Positions 42,126-49,567 of a stretch of 64,000 bases of DNA are shown here, piece by piece (within the stretch, counting starts at the first letter, position 1; each line of letters begins with the position of its first letter). The position numbers were made by a program, and so were the translations under genes. Source of the stretch: VAXT01 sp963728535 (GTDB taxonomy: Bacteria; Actinomycetota; Thermoleophilia; Gaiellales; Gaiellaceae). The notes under the pieces were generated by a model. It saw only the letters and a list, made by a program, of their open reading frames with translations. It was not told where the DNA came from and searched no databases. The stretch covers positions 2,294,001 through 2,358,000 of the forward strand of contig CAVSKK010000001.1 of assembly GCA_963728535.1 (NCBI GenBank), read 5' to 3'.

Positions 42126-42770
42126 CGACTGTCTGAGCACGCGCCAGCCGGTTGCCCAGAGCGTCCGCAGGTAGAGACGCACGGAGCGGTCCGCGATCCA
42201 TTCGAGGTCGTGCGAGAGCTTCTCGACCATCGAGGTCTCGTAGCCGCGGCGCACCTGGGCAAAGCCGGTCAACCCCGGCCGGACGACCAGGCGCTGCCAG
42301 TAGGCCGGCAGCTCGGCCGCGAGCTCCTCGAAGAACCGGGGCCGGATCGGACGCGGGCCGACGAGGCTCATGTCTCCGCGGAGCACGTTCCAAAACTGGG
42401 GGAGCTCGTCGAGCTGGGTCGCTCGCAGCCAGCGCCCCATCCGCGTCACCTCGGCCTCGGTCCGCTCGACGAGGACCGCGCCGAGGTGATGTCCGAGCCG
42501 TCCTTCGGCGCCGGGACGGAGCGTGCGGAACTTCGTCATCGTGAAGACCCGGCCGCCGCGGCCGACTCGTTCTCCGCGGTAGAAGAGCGGCCTCCCGGAC
42601 GTGGCGACAAGTGCCAGGCCGATCGGAATCGCGAGCGGGAGGGCGACGACGAGAAAGGCGGACGAGAGCAGCAGATCGAGCGCGCGCAGCTCGAAGTCGA
42701 CCCGCCGCCGGTCGGGCGCCTCCTGAGCGAGACGCGAATAACGCTCGGCAAGGCTCTCTCCGCCTTGCAT
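42114..42770 (-). CDS. Undecaprenyl-phosphate sugar phosphotransferase (bacterial sugar transferase)
   Basis: 218 residues, the short form of the family without the four extra N-terminal helices. It has one membrane/re-entrant helix (ALDLLLSSAFLVVALPLAIPIG), then GRPLFYRGERVGRGGRVFTMTKFRTLR, LRATQLDELPQFWNVLRGDMSLVGPRPI and RPGLTGFAQVRRGYE, the whole catalytic signature. It transfers a sugar-1-phosphate to undecaprenyl phosphate, starting surface glycan assembly. ATG at 42770 is chosen; the open frame to 43061 is antisense shadow. Only 31 bases separate it from the divergent DUF2182 gene. Confidence 0.88.
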   Translation of the reverse strand: MQGGESLAERYSRLAQEAPDRRRVDFELRALDLLLSSAFLVVALPLAIPIGLALVATSGRPLFYRGERVGRGGRVFTMTKFRTLRPGAEGRLGHHLGAVLVERTEAEVTRMGRWLRATQLDELPQFWNVLRGDMSLVGPRPIRPRFFEELAAELPAYWQRLVVRPGLTGFAQVRRGYETSMVEKLSHDLEWIADRSVRLYLRTLWATGWRVLRQSLHV

Positions 42771-42801
42771 AGTCAAGGACACTGAGTTGTAATTCTTGCC
42801 G

Positions 42802-43632
42802 ATGACGGTCGCCTCGGCACGTGACCAACCGGCCGGGCGCTCACCGCTTCGGCTGAGCCCGTTGAGCATCGCCGCGCTGCTTCTCGCGCTGGCGCTCGTC
42901 TCCTGGGTCGTCACGTTCGACCGGATGCGCGGGATGGACGCCGGGCCGGGCACCGATCTCGGCGGTCTCGGCTGGTTCATCGGGATCTGGGTGACGATGA
43001 TGGCCGCGATGATGCTGCCGTCGGTGTCGCCGATGGTGCTGGCCTTCGCGCGGGTGAGCAAGGAGCGCTCGCGCCGCGGACAGGCGGCGTTCGTCCCGAC
43101 CTGGGTCTTCCTCGGCGGGTACCTCGCGGCGTGGACCGCGTACGGCCTCCTTGCCTACGGTCTCTTTCGGATCGTCGACGCGGTCGCCGGTGAGAGGCTC
43201 GCGTGGGACCGCGCGGGGCCGTACGTCGCCGGCGGAGCGATCGTCGCGGCCGGCTTCTACCAGCTGACTCCGATCAAGGACGTCTGCCTGCGCCACTGCC
43301 GAACGCCGCTGCACTTTCTGCTCCACGGATGGCACGAGGGCAAGCTCGGTGCGCTGCGCATGGGCGTGGAGCACGGTCTCTACTGCGTGGGCTGCTGCTG
43401 GGGCCTGATGATCGTCCTCTTCAGCCTCGGCGTGATGAGCCTCTTCTGGATGGCGGTGATCGCGGGTCTGATCTTCGCGGAGAAGGTGTTTCCCTACGGC
43501 GAGCGAGTGACAAGGATCCTCGCCGTCGCGTTCGTCGGGCTGGGAATCTGGATCGCGGTCTCGCCCGGCAGCGTGCCGGGCCTCACGGATCCAGCCGACC
43601 CGGGCAACCCGTCGATGCGCATGAACCCGTAA
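42802..43632 (+). CDS. DUF2182 integral membrane protein, predicted metal-binding
   Basis: 276 residues, about seven helices. Family features: GWFIGIWVTMMAAMMLPSVSPM, YQLTPIKDVCLRHCRTPL and GLYCVGCCWGLMIVLF, whose cysteines and histidines form the presumed metal site. The biochemical role of DUF2182 is unknown. ATG at 42802 is used. It is divergent from the sugar transferase, and the gap is too short for two separate promoters without overlap. Confidence 0.8.
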   Translation: MTVASARDQPAGRSPLRLSPLSIAALLLALALVSWVVTFDRMRGMDAGPGTDLGGLGWFIGIWVTMMAAMMLPSVSPMVLAFARVSKERSRRGQAAFVPTWVFLGGYLAAWTAYGLLAYGLFRIVDAVAGERLAWDRAGPYVAGGAIVAAGFYQLTPIKDVCLRHCRTPLHFLLHGWHEGKLGALRMGVEHGLYCVGCCWGLMIVLFSLGVMSLFWMAVIAGLIFAEKVFPYGERVTRILAVAFVGLGIWIAVSPGSVPGLTDPADPGNPSMRMNP

Positions 43633-43723
43633 TTTCACGGCTTCGAGACCTCGGCGTCACCAGTCAGTAACATACTTCGGGTCGCCGGCAGGTCTTCCCT
43701 AGTAGCAAAGGAGAACCACGAAC

Positions 43724-43945
43724 ATGATTCTCGGTTACATCGACGCAGCCAGCGGCAGCATGCTGCTCCAGCTCATCGTGGGTGGTGTGGCCGCAATGGG
43801 CATCGTGCTCAAGATGTGGTGGCGCAGCCTTCTCCGCTTCCTGCACATCCGCAAGCCCGAAGACGACGCACCGTCCGAGCCGGTAGTGGCGCCGCGCGAT
43901 AGCGTAACGCCCGATCCGGTCCGTGAGCCTGTCGGAAAGCACTGA
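43724..43945 (+). CDS. Small membrane protein of the methyltransferase/phosphatase trio, 73 residues
   Basis: 73 residues: MILGYIDAASGSMLLQLIVGG, one membrane helix (LIVGGVAAMGIVLKMWW), a basic patch and an acidic/proline tail. AAAGGAG sits about 12 bases before the ATG. The N-terminal YIDxxSGSMLLQ pattern is one I associate with short proteins found beside methyltransferase and alkaline-phosphatase-like genes, and this is the arrangement here: the next gene starts inside its last 23 bases. Function unknown. Confidence 0.7.
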   Translation: MILGYIDAASGSMLLQLIVGGVAAMGIVLKMWWRSLLRFLHIRKPEDDAPSEPVVAPRDSVTPDPVREPVGKH

Positions 43946-45346
43946 GCAGACCGCCGCGACGACCGCGGCGCCCGCCCTCGAACCGGGGTCCTTTCGCGAC
44001 TGGGACAGCCGTGTCTACTACGACGGCGGCCGGATCTTGCGCTCGCTGTCCGAGGATGGTCTCGCCGACTGGCTTGCCCTGTCGGAGTCGAAGCTCTTCT
44101 CGGCGACCGTGGCCGAAGGCAAGCTCGTCGCGACCTCACGTGTCGATGAGACACCGATCGCCGGCGCGGCCGCCGTCCTCGAGCACGAGCGCATCCCGTT
44201 CGTCTCCTACCCCTACGAGTGGACATTCGCGATGCTCCGCGACGCGGCGCTCTTGCAGCTCGAGCTGCTTCGCCGCGCGCTCGACGAAGACCTCATGCTC
44301 AAGGACTCCTCCTCTTACAACGTGCAATGGAACGGCGCGCAGCCCGTGTTCATCGACGTCGGCTCCTTCGAGCGGCTGCGCCCGGGCGAGCCGTGGGCGG
44401 GGTACCGGCAGTTCTGCATGCTCTTCCTCAATCCGCTTCTGCTGCAGGCCTACAAGGGAATCGACTTCCGCCCGTTGCTCCGTGGCAGCCTGGCCGGCAT
44501 CAGTCCCACCGAGGCTCGGCGCTACTTCTCGTTCCGCGATCTCTTTCGCCGCGGGGTCATGACCAACGTCGCCCTGCACGCACGCCTCGAGCACAAGCAC
44601 GAGGCGACTGACCGCGACGTGAAGGCCGAGTTGAAGCGCGCCGGCTTCCGCAAGGAGCTGATCGTCGCGAACGTGCGGAAGCTCGAGAAGGTCGTGCGGC
44701 GGCTGGACTGGGAGCCGGGCTCGACGGAGTGGTCGGGCTACGGCGCGACGACGTCCTACGACGAGGCCGACGCCGCGCGCAAGGAGGCGTTCGTGCGCGA
44801 GATCGTGCGCACGCGCGAGTGGGGTCTCGTGTGGGACATCGGCTGCAACGAAGGGCGCCACTCGCGCATCGCCGCCGAGAACGCGCGCTACGTCGTCGCG
44901 CTCGACGCCGACGCTGCCGTGGTCGATCGCCTCTACCGCTCGCTCTCCGCCGAGCAAGCGCGGACGATCCTGCCGCTCGTCTCCGACGTCACCGACCCCT
45001 CGCCTGCGCTCGGCTGGCAGGGCCTCGAGCGGCAGACGCTCGAAGGGCGCGGCCGGCCGGAGCTCACGCTCTGCCTCGCCCTGCTGCACCACGTCGCCAT
45101 CTCCGGAAACGTGCCCGTGCCGGAGTTCCTGTCGTGGCTCGCGGAGCTCGGCACGGCGCTCGTGATCGAGTTTCCGACCCGCGACGATCCGCGCGTCGCG
45201 TCGCTCCTCAAGCGCAAGAAGGAAGGCGCCCATCCCGATTACGATCGCGAGCCCTTCGAGCGCGCGCTCGCTGAACGGTTCGACGTCGAGCGCCGGAGGA
45301 GCTCGCCGGTGGAACACGCATCCTCTATTACGCGAAGCCGCGCTAG
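43923..45346 (+). CDS. SAM-dependent methyltransferase (NoeA-like), frameshifted near the 3' end
   Basis: About 474 residues when repaired. The N-terminal half has an unassigned domain (SSYNVQWNGAQPVFIDVGSF, YRQFCMLFLNPLLLQAYKG). The C-terminal half is a class I methyltransferase with VWDIGCNEGRHSRIAAENA (SAM motif I), VALDADAAVVDRLY and LTLCLALLHHVAI. At about 45294-45300 one base is missing. In the frame given, the gene runs on into the next one, but the -1 frame reads EELAGGTRILYYAKPR and then a TAG at 45344, exactly how such proteins end. I therefore treat it as a separate gene. GTG at 43923. Confidence 0.75.
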
Positions 45347-45356
45347 AACTGGTGCG

Positions 45357-47429
45357 ATGACCGGCTGGCGCGAGCACGCGGTGCGTGGCGCTCAGCTCTT
45401 CGCCGTGTCCGGGTTCGCGCTGGCGCAGCCGCTCTTCGACATCCTCGGCAAGAACGCCGAGTTCTTCGCGGTGCGTGGCTCGACGCCGTCGGACATCGTG
45501 CTCTTCGCGCTGGCCGTCACGTTCGTGCCGGCTGTCGTGCTGCTGTTGATCGAGGTCGCGGTCGCGCTCGTGAGCGCGCGAAGTGCCGTCATCCTGCACC
45601 ACCTGTTCCTCGCCGCGCTCGGCGCGGTCTTCGGGGCGCAGGCGCTGAAGCGCAGCGGCGTCGATGGAGCGACGGTGCTGATCGCGGGCGCGGTGCTCAT
45701 CGGCCTCGCCGTTGCCGTCGCCGTGTGGCGCATGTCCGCCGCGCGCCAGTTCCTGACGATCCTCGGGGCAGCGCCGCTTGTCTTCCTCGTCCTGTTCCTC
45801 TTCAACTCGCAGGTCGAGGAGCTCGTCTTTCCAGGGACGGTGAACGCCGCCGCGGCGACCGTCGACTCATCGACGCCGGTGGTCTACCTGCTCTTCGACG
45901 AGTTCCCGGTGATCGACCTGATGAAGGCAAACGGCGACATCGACGCGAAGCGCTTTCCCAACTTCGCGCGGCTCCAGCGCTCAGCGACGTGGTTCCGCAA
46001 CACGAGCTCGGTGTCGGCGACGACGACGCAGGCGGTCCCGGCGATCCTGACCGGGAACCCGCCGATCCGAGGCGCACTACCGACCGCGCAGAACTATCCG
46101 AACAACCTCTTCACGCTCCTCGCCAGCCGGTATCGCCTGGTCGTCAGGGAGTCGCAGACCCGACTCTGTCCGTCACAGATCTGCAAGCGCGAGAGTGCGA
46201 GTGCCGAGTCGCGCCTGTCCTCGCTGTATCGCGACGCGCGGGTCGTGTATCTCCACCTGCTCGCGCCCCCTTCGCTCGAGGACCGCCTGCCGGTGATCGA
46301 CGAGTCGTGGGGAAACTTCGGGACGGACACCGCGGGCGAGCTCGCCGAGCAGCTGCCGAAGGTGGACGAAGACACCTTCTACATCGGTCGCGTGCGGGAC
46401 TTCAACCGCTTCGTCGCTGCGTTCCAGGCGCCGAAGACGAAGCCGACGCTCTATTTCCTGCACTTCCTGATGCCGCACGGCCCGTGGCTCTACGCACCCG
46501 ACGGACGCGTGCGCGCTGTGGCCAGGCCGCCCGCGCCGGGACGGAACCGCGAGCTCTGGACGAATGCCGACCTCACGCTTCAGGCCTGGCAGCGGCACCT
46601 CTTGCAGGCCGGCTACACGGACCGGCTGCTCGGCCGGTTCATCCGCCGGCTGGGGGCTGTCGGCCTGTGGGACCAGGCGCTCGTCGTCGTCGGCCCCGAC
46701 CACGGCATCTCCTTCCGAGCCGGCGACCTGCGTCGCAACCCCACGCCGACGAACCTGTCCGAGCTCGCGTTCATCCCGTTCTTCATGAAGCTCCCGGGGC
46801 AGAAGAAGGGACGGATCGTCGACACGCACATCTCGATCGTGGACATCCTGCCGACGATCGCCGACGCGATCGGGGTCGAGATCCCGTGGGAGACGGTCGG
46901 ACGCTCCGCGCTCCGGGTCACGGAGGACCGTCCGGTCGTACAGGTCGGTACGGTCACGGCGCCGTACCCCGAGGCCCTCGCGCAGCGCCAGCGCTCGCTC
47001 GCGCGGCAGCTCGGACACTTCGGCACCGGCGCGTGGGATCGTCGATTCGCTGGAACGGGAAGGTTCCGAACGCTCGTCGGGCGACCCGTGGCTTCGTTGC
47101 GCGTCGCGGAAGCAAAGGGCGGGGAGGCCTTTGTCGACGGGATCGGCAGCAAGCTGTTGCGCTCGCTGCCCAAGCGCTCGCCGCTCTTCCCCTCGCCGCT
47201 CGCGGGGTACTTCCGGCGCGTCGGAGACGGCGGCTGGGTCGCCCTCGCGCTCAACGGCCGGATCGCCGCCGTCTCGCACTCGTATGAGTCCGGCGGCAAG
47301 CTGCGCTTCTCGCTGCTGGCCCCAGACACCGCGTTCCGCGCGGGCAGGAACGCCGCGCGGATGTTCGTCGTCTCCGGGGCGACAGCGAATCCCCAGCTCC
47401 GGGAGCTCCGCGTCAAGCTTTCTTCGTGA
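45357..47429 (+). CDS. Membrane alkaline-phosphatase-superfamily protein (sulfatase/phosphoethanolamine-transferase-like)
   Basis: 690 residues. Four or five N-terminal helices (AVSGFALAQPLFDILG, IVLFALAVTFVPAVVLLLIEVA and others), then a large extracytoplasmic domain of the alkaline phosphatase superfamily: VVYLLFDEFPVIDLM (metal Asp), VSATTTQAVPAILTG (Thr nucleophile region), LHFLMPHGPWLY and VVVGPDHGISF. It could transfer or remove a phospho- or sulfo-group on envelope glycans. ATG at 45357 follows the repaired stop of the methyltransferase gene by 10 bases and TAGAAC lies 7 bases before it. Confidence 0.78.
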   Translation: MTGWREHAVRGAQLFAVSGFALAQPLFDILGKNAEFFAVRGSTPSDIVLFALAVTFVPAVVLLLIEVAVALVSARSAVILHHLFLAALGAVFGAQALKRSGVDGATVLIAGAVLIGLAVAVAVWRMSAARQFLTILGAAPLVFLVLFLFNSQVEELVFPGTVNAAAATVDSSTPVVYLLFDEFPVIDLMKANGDIDAKRFPNFARLQRSATWFRNTSSVSATTTQAVPAILTGNPPIRGALPTAQNYPNNLFTLLASRYRLVVRESQTRLCPSQICKRESASAESRLSSLYRDARVVYLHLLAPPSLEDRLPVIDESWGNFGTDTAGELAEQLPKVDEDTFYIGRVRDFNRFVAAFQAPKTKPTLYFLHFLMPHGPWLYAPDGRVRAVARPPAPGRNRELWTNADLTLQAWQRHLLQAGYTDRLLGRFIRRLGAVGLWDQALVVVGPDHGISFRAGDLRRNPTPTNLSELAFIPFFMKLPGQKKGRIVDTHISIVDILPTIADAIGVEIPWETVGRSALRVTEDRPVVQVGTVTAPYPEALAQRQRSLARQLGHFGTGAWDRRFAGTGRFRTLVGRPVASLRVAEAKGGEAFVDGIGSKLLRSLPKRSPLFPSPLAGYFRRVGDGGWVALALNGRIAAVSHSYESGGKLRFSLLAPDTAFRAGRNAARMFVVSGATANPQLRELRVKLSS

Positions 47430-47456
47430 CTTATAGCTTCCGTTCATGTAGATAAG
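47430..47456 (+). promoter_or_regulatory. Candidate LysR-binding region upstream of lysR
   Basis: The AT-rich gap holds CTTAT (47430-47434) and ATAAG (47452-47456), the same half-sites that form a tight palindrome before the flavoprotein gene at 52316. Spacing here is 17 bases. An autoregulatory site is plausible but weak. Confidence 0.3.
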
Positions 47457-47515
47457 CTTTTCGTATGCGAGGAATTGGAGGAATCGGGGGCTGACGCGCG
47501 GTCCTCGCCTCTCTT

Positions 47516-48406
47516 ATGGACACCCGCCAGCTCGCTGCCTTCTGCGCGGTCGTCGAGCGCAAGAGCTTTTCCCTGGCCGCTGAGCGGCTCGGGGTCACCC
47601 AGCCGGCGGTCAGCCTCCAGATCCGCTCGCTCGAGGACCGCCTTGGTCAGCAGCTCCTCGACCGCTCGGGCCGCCGCGTCGAGCCGACCGAGGCCGGGCG
47701 GCGCCTCTACCGGGGCGCGCAGCGGCTGCTGGCGCAGGAGCGACAGCTGCTCGAGGACGTGGCCGGCGAGGCCGAGGGGCCGCTGCACGGTCAGCTCGCT
47801 CTGGGCGCATCGACCGGACCGGGAGGCACGGTCGTCCCCGTGCTCCTCTGCGAGTTCGCCGAGTCGAACCCAGAGGTGACGGTAGATCTCTCGATCTCCG
47901 ATACGCAGACGATCGTCGACCGTGTGGCCCGCCGCGAGCTCGAGCTCGGCGTCGTCGGCGCTACTCCGCGCAACCGCTCGGTCGCTTACGAGCCCTTTTT
48001 TCGCGACGAGGTCGTCCTTGTCTGCCCGCCCGGCCACCACTTTGCCGGGAAGACCGTCGCGCTCGATGAGCTACGCGGCGAGCGGCTGATCGTCATGCAG
48101 GAGGGTGCAGGTGTCCGTCAGGTGATCGAGGACGAGCTCCGGCAGGCCGGGACGCGTCTCCGCGACCTCGACGTACGCCTCGAGCTCGGGCTCCAGGAGT
48201 CGGTGAAGAGCGCGGTCGAGGCCGGGCACGGCGTGACGTTCATCTCGCGCACGGCGGTCGAACCCGAGCTCGCGGCCGGAACACTGGCAGCAGCCCGCGT
48301 CGAGGGTCTCGAGCCCTCGCGGGAGATCTCGCTCGTCCGCGCGACGGGCCGTGTCTCGACGCGCGTCGCCGACGCTTTCGTCGAGTTCGCGCGGGAACGG
48401 GTGTGA
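47516..48406 (+). CDS. LysR-family transcriptional regulator
   Basis: 296 residues. The N-terminal winged helix-turn-helix (MDTRQLAAFCAVVERKSFSLAAERLGVTQPAVSLQIRSLE) is unmistakable, followed by a two-lobed effector domain (LALGASTGPGGTVVPVLLCEF, ELGVVGATPRN, HGVTFISRTAV). CysB/CysL-type LysR proteins control sulfur assimilation. With a sulfate-activation operon 4 kb downstream, that is a reasonable but unproven role. Its stop overlaps the start of the dehydrogenase gene (GTGA). Confidence 0.88.
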   Translation: MDTRQLAAFCAVVERKSFSLAAERLGVTQPAVSLQIRSLEDRLGQQLLDRSGRRVEPTEAGRRLYRGAQRLLAQERQLLEDVAGEAEGPLHGQLALGASTGPGGTVVPVLLCEFAESNPEVTVDLSISDTQTIVDRVARRELELGVVGATPRNRSVAYEPFFRDEVVLVCPPGHHFAGKTVALDELRGERLIVMQEGAGVRQVIEDELRQAGTRLRDLDVRLELGLQESVKSAVEAGHGVTFISRTAVEPELAAGTLAAARVEGLEPSREISLVRATGRVSTRVADAFVEFARERV

Positions 48407-49362
48407 TCGTCCGCTGGGGCCTCGAGGAACTGCCCGGGCTGCTCGCCGAGCTGGGCATCGAACGGCCGTTTCTCGTCGCGAGCCCACGCTGGTCGGCTCC
48501 GGTCGAGGTAGCCGGAAGCTGGACCGAAGTGCCCTCCGACCGGATTGACGACGCGGCGGAGGCGGCGCGCGGTGCGGACGGGATCGTCGCTCTCGGCGGC
48601 GGGAGCGCGATCGACCTTGCGAAGGCGATCTCGGTCGAGACGGGGCTTCCGCTCGTCTCGGTCCCGACCACGTACTCCGGCGCCGAGTGGACGCCGAGCT
48701 TCGGGATCCGCGACCACGACAAGCTGATGACAGGGCACGGCTCCGGCGCGAACCTGGCCGGAATCGTCTACGAGCCGAAGCTCACGCTCGACCTGCCGAA
48801 GGCGGAGACCGTCGGCACGTCGCTGAACGCCCTCGCCCATGCCGCGGAGGCTCTCTACGTGCAGGGACGAACTGACCAGGGCGACCGGGAGGCTCTTGCT
48901 GGGGCCGCGCTGATCTCGACGTGGCTGCCCAAGGTGGTCGAAGACGGCCAGGACCTCGAAGCCCGCCGGGCTCTCCTCGAGGGCGCGATGCACGCGGGAG
49001 CAGCCCTCGCTGCAGCAGGCCTCGGCCTCGGGCATGCGATGGCGCAGGCACTCGGCGGCCGCTACGGGCTTCCGCACGGGGCGATGAACGCACTCGCCCT
49101 TCCGTTGGCCCTTCGCTTCAACGAGCCGGTCGCGGGAGCCGAAATCGCCCGCTTCGGCGAGGCGATGGGAACGGACGATCCCGTCGGCCGCGTCGAGGAG
49201 CTCGCGCGCCTTGGAGGCTTCGAACGGCTCCGTGACTTCGGCGTCCCCCGGGAGGAACTGGGCGAGGTCGCCGAAGCCGCGGCTCTCCGAGGAGGCGCAC
49301 TGGCGAACCCACGTTCGGCAGCCCCGCAGGAGATCGCGGGGTTACTGCGCTCCGCATGGTGA
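48403..49362 (+). CDS. Iron-containing alcohol dehydrogenase family (maleylacetate-reductase-like)
   Basis: 319 residues. NAD-binding DGIVALGGGSAIDLAKAIS, the metal-site region LNALAHAAEALY and GLGLGHAMAQALGGRYGLPHGAMNALAL, and VPTTYSGAEWTPSFGI, which is close to maleylacetate reductases and glycerol dehydrogenases. It would reduce or oxidise a small carbonyl/alcohol substrate with NAD(P)H. The start codon overlaps the LysR stop, so both are made together and the regulator may sense the substrate. The substrate is not deducible; a sulfonate such as sulfolactate is conceivable from the neighbourhood only. Confidence 0.8.
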   Translation: MIVRWGLEELPGLLAELGIERPFLVASPRWSAPVEVAGSWTEVPSDRIDDAAEAARGADGIVALGGGSAIDLAKAISVETGLPLVSVPTTYSGAEWTPSFGIRDHDKLMTGHGSGANLAGIVYEPKLTLDLPKAETVGTSLNALAHAAEALYVQGRTDQGDREALAGAALISTWLPKVVEDGQDLEARRALLEGAMHAGAALAAAGLGLGHAMAQALGGRYGLPHGAMNALALPLALRFNEPVAGAEIARFGEAMGTDDPVGRVEELARLGGFERLRDFGVPREELGEVAEAAALRGGALANPRSAAPQEIAGLLRSAW

Positions 49363-49420
49363 TTCGCGACCTGCGTGCCTTATCCGCCGTCCCACCAGCT
49401 CTTTCTGATCACCACATCCA

Positions 49421-49434
49421 CCTCCCCCGGGGAG
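49421..49434. terminator. GC-rich hairpin after the dehydrogenase gene
   Basis: CTCCCC and GGGGAG form a short perfect stem in the 205-base gap before the SARP gene. There is no T tract, so it is at best a weak or Rho-assisted terminator. Confidence 0.25.
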
Positions 49435-49513
49435 CTTGGCCTCCAGTCGACCCGAGGGTTGCGCCGGCCGGAGGCTGCTCGATTGGAACTTCCCGGCGAT
49501 GCTTTCACGGCCT

Positions 49514-49548
49514 CCTGAAGAACCCCTGAAGCCACGCGGGGGTACCAT
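49514..49548 (+). promoter_or_regulatory. Direct heptamer repeats and -10 box of the SARP gene
   Basis: CCTGAAG occurs at 49514-49520 and 49525-49531, 11 bases apart (one helical turn), followed by TACCAT at 49543-49548. SARP regulators bind direct heptamers at this spacing just upstream of the -10 box, so autoregulation is possible. GAGGAGGA precedes the ATG at 49568. Confidence 0.4.
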
Positions 49549-49567
49549 CGTGGCGAGGAGGACCCCC

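Noticed and set aside
43923..47429. A genuine 1168-residue methyltransferase-phosphatase fusion
   Set aside because: The -1 frame gives a natural methyltransferase C terminus and stop just before a good ATG, so two genes are more likely.
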